Positions 27,453 through 35,344 of a stretch of DNA of 64,000 nt are shown piece by piece; position 1 is the first letter of the stretch; each line of letters begins with the position of its first letter. Location of the stretch: positions 3,534,001 to 3,598,000 of the forward strand of contig NZ_CP064338.1 of the NCBI RefSeq assembly GCF_015476235.1. The letters run 5' to 3'. The translations under genes were made by a program, and so were the position numbers. The notes below the pieces were generated by a model, which had not been told where the DNA came from, made no database searches, and saw nothing but the letters and a program-made list of their open reading frames with translations. This DNA comes from Caldimonas thermodepolymerans. GTDB lineage: Bacteria; Pseudomonadota; Gammaproteobacteria; Burkholderiales; Burkholderiaceae_C.

Positions 27453-27941
27453 TCAGGCCGCCTGCAGGGCCCGCTCGATGTCCGCGCGCAGCGCCTCGGG
27501 CTTGTCGGTCGGCGCGTAGCGGCGGATCACCTGCCCGTCGCGCCCGACCAGGAACTTGGTGAAGTTCCACTTGATCGCGCGGGTGCCCAGCACCCCGGGC
27601 GCCGCCTCGGTCAGCCAGCGGTACAGCGGGTGGGCGTTCGGCCCGTTGACCTCGACCTTGCTCATCATCGGGAAGCTGACGCCGTAGTTCAGCGCGCAGA
27701 ACGAGGCGATCTCGGCCTCGCTGCCCGGGTCCTGGTGCCCGAACTGGTTGCAGGGAAACCCCAGCACCACCAGCCCGCGGTCGCGGAAGTCGCGCCACAG
27801 CTGCTCCAGCCCGGCGAACTGCGGCGTGAACCCGCAGCGGCTGGCGGTGTTGACGATCAGCAGGACCTTGCCGCGGTGGTCGGCCAGCGAGACCGGCGTG
27901 CCGTCGATCCCGGTGGCCTGGAAGTCGTAGATGCTGGCCAT
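27453..27941 (-). CDS. Glutathione peroxidase family protein
   Basis: 162 residues. The peroxidatic residue is Cys36 in NTASRCGFT (Cys rather than selenocysteine); GFPCNQFGHQDPGS supplies the conserved Gln and the second Cys, and IKWNFTKFLV supplies the Trp/Asn of the tetrad. This arrangement is typical of thioredoxin-dependent Gpx/BtuE-type peroxidases that reduce lipid and organic peroxides. No signal peptide, so cytoplasmic. It lies 41 bases before tyrB on the same strand. Confidence 0.93.
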   Translation of the reverse strand: MASIYDFQATGIDGTPVSLADHRGKVLLIVNTASRCGFTPQFAGLEQLWRDFRDRGLVVLGFPCNQFGHQDPGSEAEIASFCALNYGVSFPMMSKVEVNGPNAHPLYRWLTEAAPGVLGTRAIKWNFTKFLVGRDGQVIRRYAPTDKPEALRADIERALQAA

Positions 27942-28132
27942 GCAAGCGCTCCGCGTGGTGGATGGCGGCGATGTTAAGCCGCATCCCGCGCGCGCTGCTG
28001 CCGCCCCTGCGCCCGGTGCGGCATCCCCTGAGTGTGGGCTTGACGCTCGGCCGGACGCCGCCTCAACATGCTGTTACATGTGTGTCCGCGCGTGGCGGAC
28101 GCGTGCGTCCGTGTCGACGCGGGAGTGGGTGA

Positions 28133-29062
28133 ATGAGCGCTTCCTACCGGGTGGCCGTCCAGGGTTTCAGTGCATTCGAGAAGGCGACCTTCGAGTCCTT
28201 CTTCCGTCTGGCCGCCCGCCGGACCCCGGCCTATGAATATGTGAGCGAGCCGGGCCAGGCCGATTTCGTGATCGCCGACGCGGACCAGCCCGAGGCGGTG
28301 CGCGCCGCGCAGGAGCAGGGGCGGCTGGCGCGCTCGGTGTGCATCGGCGCGCGCCCGGTCGCCGGCGCAGCGGTGCAGATGCCGCGGCCGATCAACCTGA
28401 TGCTGCTGCTGCGCACCCTGGACGAGCTGGTGCACCAGTCCCGCGACACTCCCGACGAGCCCCCCGTCGCGGCGGCCGTCGCCGCCGCCGCGCCCGCCCT
28501 GGCCGAGCCGGTGGCCGCGCCGCCCGTGATCGCCGCGCCGCCGCCGCGCCCGCCGGGCGTGACCGACTTCCGCGACAGCAGCACCTTCAGCAACTCGGTG
28601 CTGGTGGAGGGCGACGAGAAGTTCGACCACATCCTGGTCGTCGACGACAGCGACGTCGCGCTGCGCTTCATGCAGAGCCGGCTGCGCCGCTTCGGCTTCA
28701 AGGTGCACCTGGCGCGCAGCGGCGAGGAGGCGCTCGAGCGCCTGATGGAACGCCAGTTCGAGTTCGTCTTCCTGGACGTGATGATGGAAGGCATGGACGG
28801 CTACCAGACCTGCAAGCGCATCAAGCGCATGCTGCTGCCGCCGGGCCGCCGCGCGCCGGTGGTGGTGATGCTGACCAGCCGCACCAGCGCGGTGGACAAG
28901 ATCCGCGGCACGCTGGCCGGCTGCGACGCCTACCTCACCAAGCCGCTGGTCGAGGACGAGCTGGTGCGCGTGATCGGCGAGCACGACGCGGTGTTCCAGC
29001 GCGGCTTCGAGAACACCGTCGCCAGTGTGGCCACCGCCACGCGCCAGGGCGCCGAGGGCTGA
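28133..29062 (+). CDS. Response regulator with N-terminal degenerate receiver-like domain (PilG-position)
   Basis: 309 residues. A standard receiver domain fills about residues 165-285: HILVVDDSD for the acidic pocket, phospho-acceptor Asp215 in FVFLDVMMEG, the Thr in MLTSRTS and the Lys in AYLTKPL. It has no DNA-binding output. Before it lie about 100 residues with an alternating strand/helix pattern (YRVAVQGFSAFEKATFESFF, DFVIADADQ) that looks like a receiver fold lacking the phosphorylation site, then a Pro/Ala linker. It is first of a chemosensory cluster, in the position that pilG has in Pil-Chp systems, and is a likely target of the CheA encoded downstream. Confidence 0.85.
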   Translation: MSASYRVAVQGFSAFEKATFESFFRLAARRTPAYEYVSEPGQADFVIADADQPEAVRAAQEQGRLARSVCIGARPVAGAAVQMPRPINLMLLLRTLDELVHQSRDTPDEPPVAAAVAAAAPALAEPVAAPPVIAAPPPRPPGVTDFRDSSTFSNSVLVEGDEKFDHILVVDDSDVALRFMQSRLRRFGFKVHLARSGEEALERLMERQFEFVFLDVMMEGMDGYQTCKRIKRMLLPPGRRAPVVVMLTSRTSAVDKIRGTLAGCDAYLTKPLVEDELVRVIGEHDAVFQRGFENTVASVATATRQGAEG

Positions 29063-29151
29063 GCGTGGCCGCGGCCCCGTGCCGCCGACCGGCCCTCGCC
29101 GCCAGCGCTTGCCCCTACACTGCGGGACACCCCTCCCGCCGGACCGACGCC

Positions 29152-29655
29152 GTGGACCCGACCGTACCGCCGCCCGCCTCCGACCGCCCGCCGGCCGATG
29201 CCGCACCCGAGCCGCCCGCCCCGCTGGCGCAGGCGGTGCAGTGCGGCCCCTGGGCGCTGGCCTTCCCGTTCAGCTGGGCGCGCAGCATCGTCGAGGAGTT
29301 CGAGCTCACCGAGGTGCCGCATGCGCCGGCCTGGCTGCTGGGGGCGGCCAACGTGGACGGCAAGGTGGTGCCGGTGATCGACCTGGCGCGCTACCTGGAC
29401 CCGCAGGCGCCGGGCGTGCCGGACGCCGAGCGGCGCCTGCTCGTCGGCGGCGCGGGCGAGGACGCCGCCGGCTTCGTGTTCAGCGGCCGGCCGGTGCTGG
29501 TGCGTCCGCTGCCCCGGCTGCCGGCACCGGGCGTGCCCGCCGCACTGGCCGAGTTCGTCACCGGCGCGGCCGCCGGCGACGACGGCCGCGGCTGGGCGCT
29601 GGTGGACGCGCCGGCGCTGCTGGAGGCGCTGTCCGCCGAGCTGGCGCTGGCCTGA
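29152..29655 (+). CDS. CheW-like coupling protein (PilI-position)
   Basis: 167 residues from a GTG start. After a Pro/Ala-rich N-terminal 30 residues, a CheW-type beta-barrel begins (CGPWALAFPFSWARSIVEEF), with VPHAPAWLLGAANVDGKVVPVIDLARYL as the core motif shared by CheW and PilI proteins. It should link the receptor encoded next to the CheA kinase. The start is uncertain because the ribosome site is poor; the gene is 89 bases after the response regulator and 45 before the receptor. Confidence 0.8.
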   Translation: MDPTVPPPASDRPPADAAPEPPAPLAQAVQCGPWALAFPFSWARSIVEEFELTEVPHAPAWLLGAANVDGKVVPVIDLARYLDPQAPGVPDAERRLLVGGAGEDAAGFVFSGRPVLVRPLPRLPAPGVPAALAEFVTGAAAGDDGRGWALVDAPALLEALSAELALA

Positions 29656-29700
29656 GGGACGCACGAGACGACCGCAAGAACGACGACGAGGGAACGACCG

Positions 29701-32244
29701 ATGAACGTCCGCCAGAAACTGCTGCTGGCCGGCGGCGGGCTGGGCCTGCTGGGGGCGGTGGTGGCCGCCGTGGTGCTGGCCTTCAGCGCGCGCGACCTGG
29801 CCGGCGCGCGTGCCGACGAGCGGGCGCTGCAACAGCTGACCGCGCGGCGCGACCTGCAGGCGCGGGCGGTGCAGCAGGAGTTCGCGCACCGCATCGCCGC
29901 GCTGCGCACGCTGGCCGCCCAGCCGGCCACGGTCGAGGCGCTGAAGCAGTTCCGCCAGGCGATCGCGGCGATGCGCGAGGCCGCGGCCGCCAGTGCCGGC
30001 GTCAACGCCCCGGCGCTGCGCGAGGAGATGCTGACCTGGGTGGGCCAGCAGTTCGAGACCGAATGGGCGCGCCACAACGTCGACCGGCTGCCCGACCTGA
30101 CCGCCCAGTTCAATGCCCGCCCGCTGGTGACGGCCCAGCTGCAGCAGGCCTACATCGTGCGCAACCCGCAGCCGCCCGGCCGCAAGGACGACCTGCTGAT
30201 GCCCGAGGCCGCCGGGCCCTACGCCGAGGTGCACCAGCGCCACCACCCCGCATTGCGCCGCGCACAGGACCAGTTCGAGCTGCAGGACCTGCTGCTGATC
30301 GACAGCGAGCGCGACCTGGTGGTCTACACGGTGGCCAAGGACCTGGACTTCGCCGCCCCGGTCAACGACGGCCTGGTGGCCGGCACCCCGCTGGCCGAGG
30401 CCTACGCCCGCGTGCGGCGCGCCGCCTCGCCCGACGCACTGGCGCTGAGCGATGCCGCGCCCTACCTGCCGGCGGCCAACCGCGTCGTGATGTTCGCGGC
30501 CGTCCCGGTGTTCGACGGCCCCACGCAGGTCGGGGTGCTCGCCTGGCGCGCCGGCATCGAGCGCCTGACCGGCCCGCTGCTGGCCGCCGGCCAGGACACG
30601 CCCGCCGCCACTCCCGCGCTGCCGGTGCCCGACACCTACCTGGTCGGCGCCGACCGGCGCCTGCGCAGCGACCCGCCGGCGCTGCGCGCCAACCCGGCCG
30701 CCTACGTGGACGCCCACGCCGGGCTGGACGCCGGCCTCAAGGCGCTGGCGCAGCACCGTGGCAGCGGCGTCGCGCTGCTGCCGGCCGACTCGCCCGCGGC
30801 CGATGCCGCCCTGGCCGGGCAGACCGGCACCGTGGCCTACACCGACGCGGCCGGCCGCGAGGTGCTGGCCGCCTACGCGCCGCTGGCGGTCGACGGGCTG
30901 CGCTGGGCCATGGTCTCGACGCTGCCGCGCGAGCGCGACGCAGCGCAGGCGCTGATGGAAGGACTGGCCGGCCACGCGCTGCTGGCCGCGATCGCGGCGC
31001 TGCTGCTGGGCGCGGCGCTGATGGCCGCGTTCGGGCGCCGGATGCTGCGGCCGGTCGCGGTGCTGCAGGCCACGCTGGAGCGGCTGCACGGCGGCGACCT
31101 GCAGGCACGCACGCAGCTGGCGCCGCGCGACGAGCTGGGCGAGGTCGGCCATGGGCTGGACCGCCTGCTCGACGCGCGCCTGAGCCAGCTGCACCACGTC
31201 GCGCGCGAGAACGAGTCGCTGAACCAGTCGGTCGTCGCGCTGCTGCAGACGGTGTTCCAGATGTCCAACAAGGACCTCGCCGCCCGCGCCGAGGTGACCG
31301 AGGACATCATCGGCACGCTGGCCTCGTCGATCAACCAGCTGGGCGACGAGATGAGCGTCACGCTGGCCGAGGTGCAGCGCATCGCCGAGCAGGTGCGCGT
31401 GGCCTGCGAGTTCGTCGGCGAGCAGGCGGTGCGCGTGGACGACACCGCGCAGCAGGAGCGCGCCGCGCTGGAGGCGATGGCGAGCAACCTCAACCAGGCC
31501 ACCTACCTGCTCGCGCAGGTCGCGGCGCTGTCGCAGAACGGCAGCGAGGCGGCCGAGCACGCCAGCGGCGCCACCGAGAGCGCGCTCGCCGCGGTGCAGG
31601 ACACCACGCGCGGCATGGAGCTGCTGCGCGAATCCATCGCCGAGACGGAGAAGCGCTTCAAGCGCCTGGGCGAGCGCAGCCAGGAGATCTCCACCGTCGT
31701 GAACCTGATCAACTCGATCTCCGAGCGCACCCACGTGCTGGCGCTCAACGCCTCGATGCAGGCCGCCGCGGCCGGCGAGGCCGGGCACGGCTTCGCAATG
31801 GTGGCCGAGGAGGTGCAGCGCCTGTCGGAGTCGGCGCGCCAGGCCACCGCGCAGATCGCCGAGCTGGTGCAGAGCATCCAGGTCGAGACCGGCGACACGC
31901 TGCTGACGATGAACCGCCTGATCTCGCAGGTGGTGCGCCAGTCCGAACAGGCGCAGCAGGCCGGCGTGCAGATGGCCGCCACGCGCGACGCCACCGGCGA
32001 GCTGGTCAACCTGGTGCGCCAGATCGCCGCGTTCTCCGAGCAGCAGGCCACGCTGGCGCGCGACCTGCGCCTGGGCGTGGAGCAGCTCAACCGGGGCTCG
32101 GCGCAGACCATCCTCGCGATCGAGCAGCAGACCGAATCGACCGCCACGCTGGTCGAGTTTGCGCACCGGCTGTCCGAAGCCGTCGGCCAGTTCAAGCTGC
32201 CCGAGCCACCGCCCGCCCCCGAGGGGCAGCCACCCGCCGCGTGA
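29701..32244 (+). CDS. PilJ-like methyl-accepting chemoreceptor
   Basis: 847 residues. Transmembrane helix 1 spans about 7-29 and helix 2 about 425-446, enclosing a large periplasmic sensor of roughly 395 residues whose second half (DTYLVGADRRLRSDPPAL) looks like a Cache-type ligand domain. A HAMP segment follows, then a long coiled-coil signalling domain with the tip ISERTHVLALNASMQAA, divergent from the E. coli sequence and resembling PilJ-class receptors. GAGGGA precedes the ATG. No CheR or CheB gene is nearby, so adaptation by methylation is uncertain. It should control the CheA encoded 23 bases downstream. Confidence 0.88.
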   Translation: MNVRQKLLLAGGGLGLLGAVVAAVVLAFSARDLAGARADERALQQLTARRDLQARAVQQEFAHRIAALRTLAAQPATVEALKQFRQAIAAMREAAAASAGVNAPALREEMLTWVGQQFETEWARHNVDRLPDLTAQFNARPLVTAQLQQAYIVRNPQPPGRKDDLLMPEAAGPYAEVHQRHHPALRRAQDQFELQDLLLIDSERDLVVYTVAKDLDFAAPVNDGLVAGTPLAEAYARVRRAASPDALALSDAAPYLPAANRVVMFAAVPVFDGPTQVGVLAWRAGIERLTGPLLAAGQDTPAATPALPVPDTYLVGADRRLRSDPPALRANPAAYVDAHAGLDAGLKALAQHRGSGVALLPADSPAADAALAGQTGTVAYTDAAGREVLAAYAPLAVDGLRWAMVSTLPRERDAAQALMEGLAGHALLAAIAALLLGAALMAAFGRRMLRPVAVLQATLERLHGGDLQARTQLAPRDELGEVGHGLDRLLDARLSQLHHVARENESLNQSVVALLQTVFQMSNKDLAARAEVTEDIIGTLASSINQLGDEMSVTLAEVQRIAEQVRVACEFVGEQAVRVDDTAQQERAALEAMASNLNQATYLLAQVAALSQNGSEAAEHASGATESALAAVQDTTRGMELLRESIAETEKRFKRLGERSQEISTVVNLINSISERTHVLALNASMQAAAAGEAGHGFAMVAEEVQRLSESARQATAQIAELVQSIQVETGDTLLTMNRLISQVVRQSEQAQQAGVQMAATRDATGELVNLVRQIAAFSEQQATLARDLRLGVEQLNRGSAQTILAIEQQTESTATLVEFAHRLSEAVGQFKLPEPPPAPEGQPPAA

Positions 32245-32267
32245 GCCCCGCCCTGCCGGAGACCGCG

Positions 32268-35105
32268 ATGACGCAACTCGACCAGTTGTTGCAGGTGCTG
32301 CAGGAGGAGTTCAGCCTGGCCGCGCCGGAGATCGACGCCGCGCTGATGCACTGGCTCAGCGACGGCCCCGCCGGCGTGCCGCACGCCCAGGCCGCCGCGA
32401 CGCTGTACGGCCGCCTGGCCCAGGCCTGCCGGCTGGTCGGCCTCGAAGGCGCGGGCATCGTGTTCGACCTGCTGCGCGACACGGCCGAGCTGGGCGGCGA
32501 GCTGGAAGGCGAGGAACTGGGCCTGGTGCTCGGCTGGCTGTCGGGCTGGCAGCCCCCGCTGGCCGGCTACATCGACCGCCCGGCCGACGCGGCGGCGCTG
32601 GAGCCCCTGCTCGCCTTCCTCGCGCGCAGCCCGGCGATGCTCAGCGAGGAACAGCTCGGCCAGCTTGACACGCTGCTGCGCCAGCCGCCGGCGCTGCCGC
32701 CGGAACTGCAGGCCTGCACCACGCCCGATTCCGGCCTCGCGACGCTGTCGGACGAGGACGTCTCGCTCACCGTGCCGGGCGACGTGGATCCGGCGCTGTT
32801 CGACGCCTTCCTGCAGGACGCCCCCGGCCAGCTCGAGACGCTGGGCAACGCGGTGCGCGCGCTGGCCGAGGGACGCGTCGACCTGGACGCGCTGCAGGAG
32901 GCGCGCCGCGCGGCGCACACCTTCAAGGGCAGCGGCAACATCATCGGCATCCGCGGCGTCGGGCGCCTGGCGCACCGCATCGAGGACGTGCTCGACCACG
33001 CCGTGGCCTGCCGCGGCGAGGTGCCGCCGGCGCTGGCACGCGACCTCGAACAGGCGGTCGCCTGCCTGGACCAGATGGTCTACGCGCTGCGCGGCGAGGA
33101 AGCCGCCCCCGACAACGCGCTGGCCTGGCTGGACCGGCTCGGCCAATGGGTGCGCGCGATCAAGCAGGACGCGGTCGAGACGCTGGCGCCGCAGACCCTG
33201 CCCACGCCGCTCGACCCGCCGGCGGCCGCCGTGCCCGCCCCGGCCGCGCCCCGGCCTGCCGGCGAGGGCACGCCCGCCGCCGTCACCCCGCCCAACCCGG
33301 CGGCCCCGACGCTGCGCATCGGCGTCGACCGCCTCGACCGGCTGATGCGCCATGCCACCCAGTCGCTGGTGCACCACGGCCGGCTCGAGGAACACATGCG
33401 CCGCATCGAGGAGCGCCTCGCGCAGCTCGAGTCCAGCAACCGCCAGCTGCGCGACCGGCTGCGCGACCTCGAGATCGCGATCGACCGCCAGGGCGTGAGC
33501 CTGCAGGCCCACGCACAGGCCGAAGGCTCGCAGTTCGATCCGCTCGAGATGGACCGCTACAACGAGCTGCAGACCCTCTCGCGCTTTGCCGGCGAGACCG
33601 TCGCCGACGAGGTCGAGCACGCCCGCGCCGCGCGCGCCGAAGCGCAGCAGGCGCTGCAGGCGCTGCGCAAGCAGGGACAGGAGCTGGTCGGCCAGCACCG
33701 CGAGCTGCTCGGCGCGCGCCTGGTGCCGGTGCGGCAGGTGGTGGCGCGCCTGCGCCGCAACGTGATCCAGACCGCCGCGGCCACCGGCAAGGAAGTGCGG
33801 CTGGAGATCGAGGGCGAGCACGTGCAGGTCGACACCGACGTGCTGGACCGCCTGACCGAGCCGCTGCTGCACCTGCTGCGCAACGCGGTGGACCACGGCA
33901 TCGAGCCGCCCGACGAGCGCGAGGCCGCCGGCAAGCCGCGCACCGGCACCGTGCGGCTGCGCTTCACCCGCGAAAGCCAGGTCATCCGCGTGGAATGCCG
34001 CGACGACGGCCGCGGGCTGGACCACGCCGCGATCCGCGAGCGTGCCGCCGGCCTCGGCCTGGTCGAGCGTGACGCGCAGCTCGACGAGACGGAACTCGCG
34101 CGCCTGATCCTGCTGCCCGGCTTCTCGACCCGCACCGAGGTGACCGAGATCTCCGGCCGCGGCGTCGGCCTGGACGTGGTGGCCGACCGCCTGCGCGGCA
34201 TGAAGGGCCGCATCGACATCCACAGCGTCGCGCGGGCGGGCACCACCTTCGTGCTGCAGGTGCCGGCCACCACCGGCGTGCAGCATGCGCTGCTGGTCCA
34301 GGTCGACGAGCAGGTCTACGCGCTGCCCAGCGATGCGGTGGTGATGGCGCTGGCCGCCGGCCAGGGCACGGTGGCGGTGGGCGCCCAGGGCCCGGTGTTC
34401 CGCTACGGCGGGCGCGAGCTGCGCTACCAGAAGCTCGCCGCCTGGCTCGGCCTGCCCGTGGGCGACGGCGGCACCGGCGCCCGCCCGGTGGTCATCGCGC
34501 GTGGCGCGCACGGCGAGGTCGCGCTGGAGGTGGACCGCATCGTCGACTCGCGCGACCTGATCCTGCAGGACATCGGCCGCCTGCTGCGCCGCGTGCGCGG
34601 CCTGGCCGGCGGCGCCTTCCGCCCCGACGGCCGCCTGCTGCTGCTGCTCGACCTCGAGGCACTCGAGCACGCCTCGGCCTCGCCGGTGCGGCGCGAGGCC
34701 TCGGCGCAGCTGCGCCGGCGCATGACGATGGAGCGCAAGCACGTGCTGGTGGTCGACGACGCGATCTCGGTGCGCCAGACGCTGCAGCAGCTGCTGCACG
34801 ATGCCGGCTACGACGTCACCACCGCGCGCGACGGCTTCGATGCGCTGGACGCGCTGATCCGCCGCAAGGCCGACGTGGTGCTGACCGACCTCGAGATGCC
34901 CAACCTCAACGGGCTGGAGCTGACGCGCCGGCTGCGCGAGTCGCGCCTGTGGAAGGACCTGCCGGTGGTGATGATCACCTCGCGCGCCACCCACAAGCAC
35001 CTCGGCAGCGCCGAAGCGGCCGGCGTCGACGTGTTCCTGACCAAGCCCTACGCGGACGAGGAACTGCTCGCCGAAGTGCGCCGCCTCACCACCGAGGCGC
35101 GCTGA
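32268..35105 (+). CDS. Hybrid chemosensory histidine kinase CheA-receiver (ChpA/PilL-like)
   Basis: 945 residues. Residues 1-165 form a helical region of unknown type. An Hpt domain carries phospho-acceptor His217 (AHTFKGSGN). After a Pro/Ala linker and a long coiled coil (about 350-480) come the dimerisation and ATPase domains: N-box LLRNAVDHGIEPP near 536, G-boxes DDGRGLD and SGRGVGLDVV. A CheW-like domain (about 670-810) and a C-terminal receiver with acceptor Asp874 (VVLTDLEMPN) follow. This is the ChpA type of architecture but with one clear Hpt instead of many. GGAG precedes the chosen ATG. Likely phospho-targets are its own receiver and the response regulator at the start of the cluster. 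Confidence 0.9.
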   Translation: MTQLDQLLQVLQEEFSLAAPEIDAALMHWLSDGPAGVPHAQAAATLYGRLAQACRLVGLEGAGIVFDLLRDTAELGGELEGEELGLVLGWLSGWQPPLAGYIDRPADAAALEPLLAFLARSPAMLSEEQLGQLDTLLRQPPALPPELQACTTPDSGLATLSDEDVSLTVPGDVDPALFDAFLQDAPGQLETLGNAVRALAEGRVDLDALQEARRAAHTFKGSGNIIGIRGVGRLAHRIEDVLDHAVACRGEVPPALARDLEQAVACLDQMVYALRGEEAAPDNALAWLDRLGQWVRAIKQDAVETLAPQTLPTPLDPPAAAVPAPAAPRPAGEGTPAAVTPPNPAAPTLRIGVDRLDRLMRHATQSLVHHGRLEEHMRRIEERLAQLESSNRQLRDRLRDLEIAIDRQGVSLQAHAQAEGSQFDPLEMDRYNELQTLSRFAGETVADEVEHARAARAEAQQALQALRKQGQELVGQHRELLGARLVPVRQVVARLRRNVIQTAAATGKEVRLEIEGEHVQVDTDVLDRLTEPLLHLLRNAVDHGIEPPDEREAAGKPRTGTVRLRFTRESQVIRVECRDDGRGLDHAAIRERAAGLGLVERDAQLDETELARLILLPGFSTRTEVTEISGRGVGLDVVADRLRGMKGRIDIHSVARAGTTFVLQVPATTGVQHALLVQVDEQVYALPSDAVVMALAAGQGTVAVGAQGPVFRYGGRELRYQKLAAWLGLPVGDGGTGARPVVIARGAHGEVALEVDRIVDSRDLILQDIGRLLRRVRGLAGGAFRPDGRLLLLLDLEALEHASASPVRREASAQLRRRMTMERKHVLVVDDAISVRQTLQQLLHDAGYDVTTARDGFDALDALIRRKADVVLTDLEMPNLNGLELTRRLRESRLWKDLPVVMITSRATHKHLGSAEAAGVDVFLTKPYADEELLAEVRRLTTEAR

Positions 35106-35142
35106 CGCGCGGCGTGGCTGCCCCTTGCCGCGCTGCACGCGA

Positions 35143-35157
35143 GTGCGCCAGGCGCAC
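35143..35157. promoter_or_regulatory. Inverted repeat after the CheA gene
   Basis: GTGCGCC-A-GGCGCAC is a 7-bp perfect inverted repeat with a one-base centre, 37 bases after the CheA stop. It may be a protein-binding site for the gene that follows or a Rho-type 3' hairpin; there is no T-tract. The next 100 bases are markedly AT-richer, as in a promoter or leader. Confidence 0.4.
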
Positions 35158-35236
35158 CATCGCGTGGCATAAATCAAACATCAGAGGGAAAAACCTAAGA
35201 TCAGAAGAATTACCGCACGATATCGGCCCGAATTTT

Positions 35237-35255
35237 CCGCAACGCGTTGTTGCGG
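35237..35255 (+). promoter_or_regulatory. Leader hairpin upstream of the ABC-phosphatase gene
   Basis: CCGCAAC, loop GCGTT, GTTGCGG gives a perfect 7-bp stem preceded by AATTTT, about 90 bases before the proposed GTG start. It lies in the only AT-rich leader of this cluster (35160-35240) and may control the gene's expression separately from the kinase. Confidence 0.35.
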
Positions 35256-35344
35256 TGCGGCACGCAGCACCAGAATGGCGCCTGCTTGCGCCCCCGGCCC
35301 GGGGCGGAGCACCGCCTGTTCGCCTGATCCGTCCCCTGCTGCAC

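Noticed and set aside
28930-32166. Very long open frame antisense to the chemoreceptor (over 1000 codons).
   Set aside because: It is a shadow of GC-biased codons in the real gene: low-complexity Arg/Gly/His/Gln composition, no ribosome site and no family motif.
29025-32267. Possible huge upstream extension of the CheA frame.
   Set aside because: The extension runs through the CheW and receptor genes in the wrong frame with shadow-type composition; the ATG at 32268 has a proper ribosome site and starts the protein cleanly.
35160-35344. Upstream extension of the ABC-phosphatase frame through the AT-rich leader.
   Set aside because: The extra peptide has no domain character and no ribosome site; the region looks like leader DNA. 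The GTG start remains uncertain.
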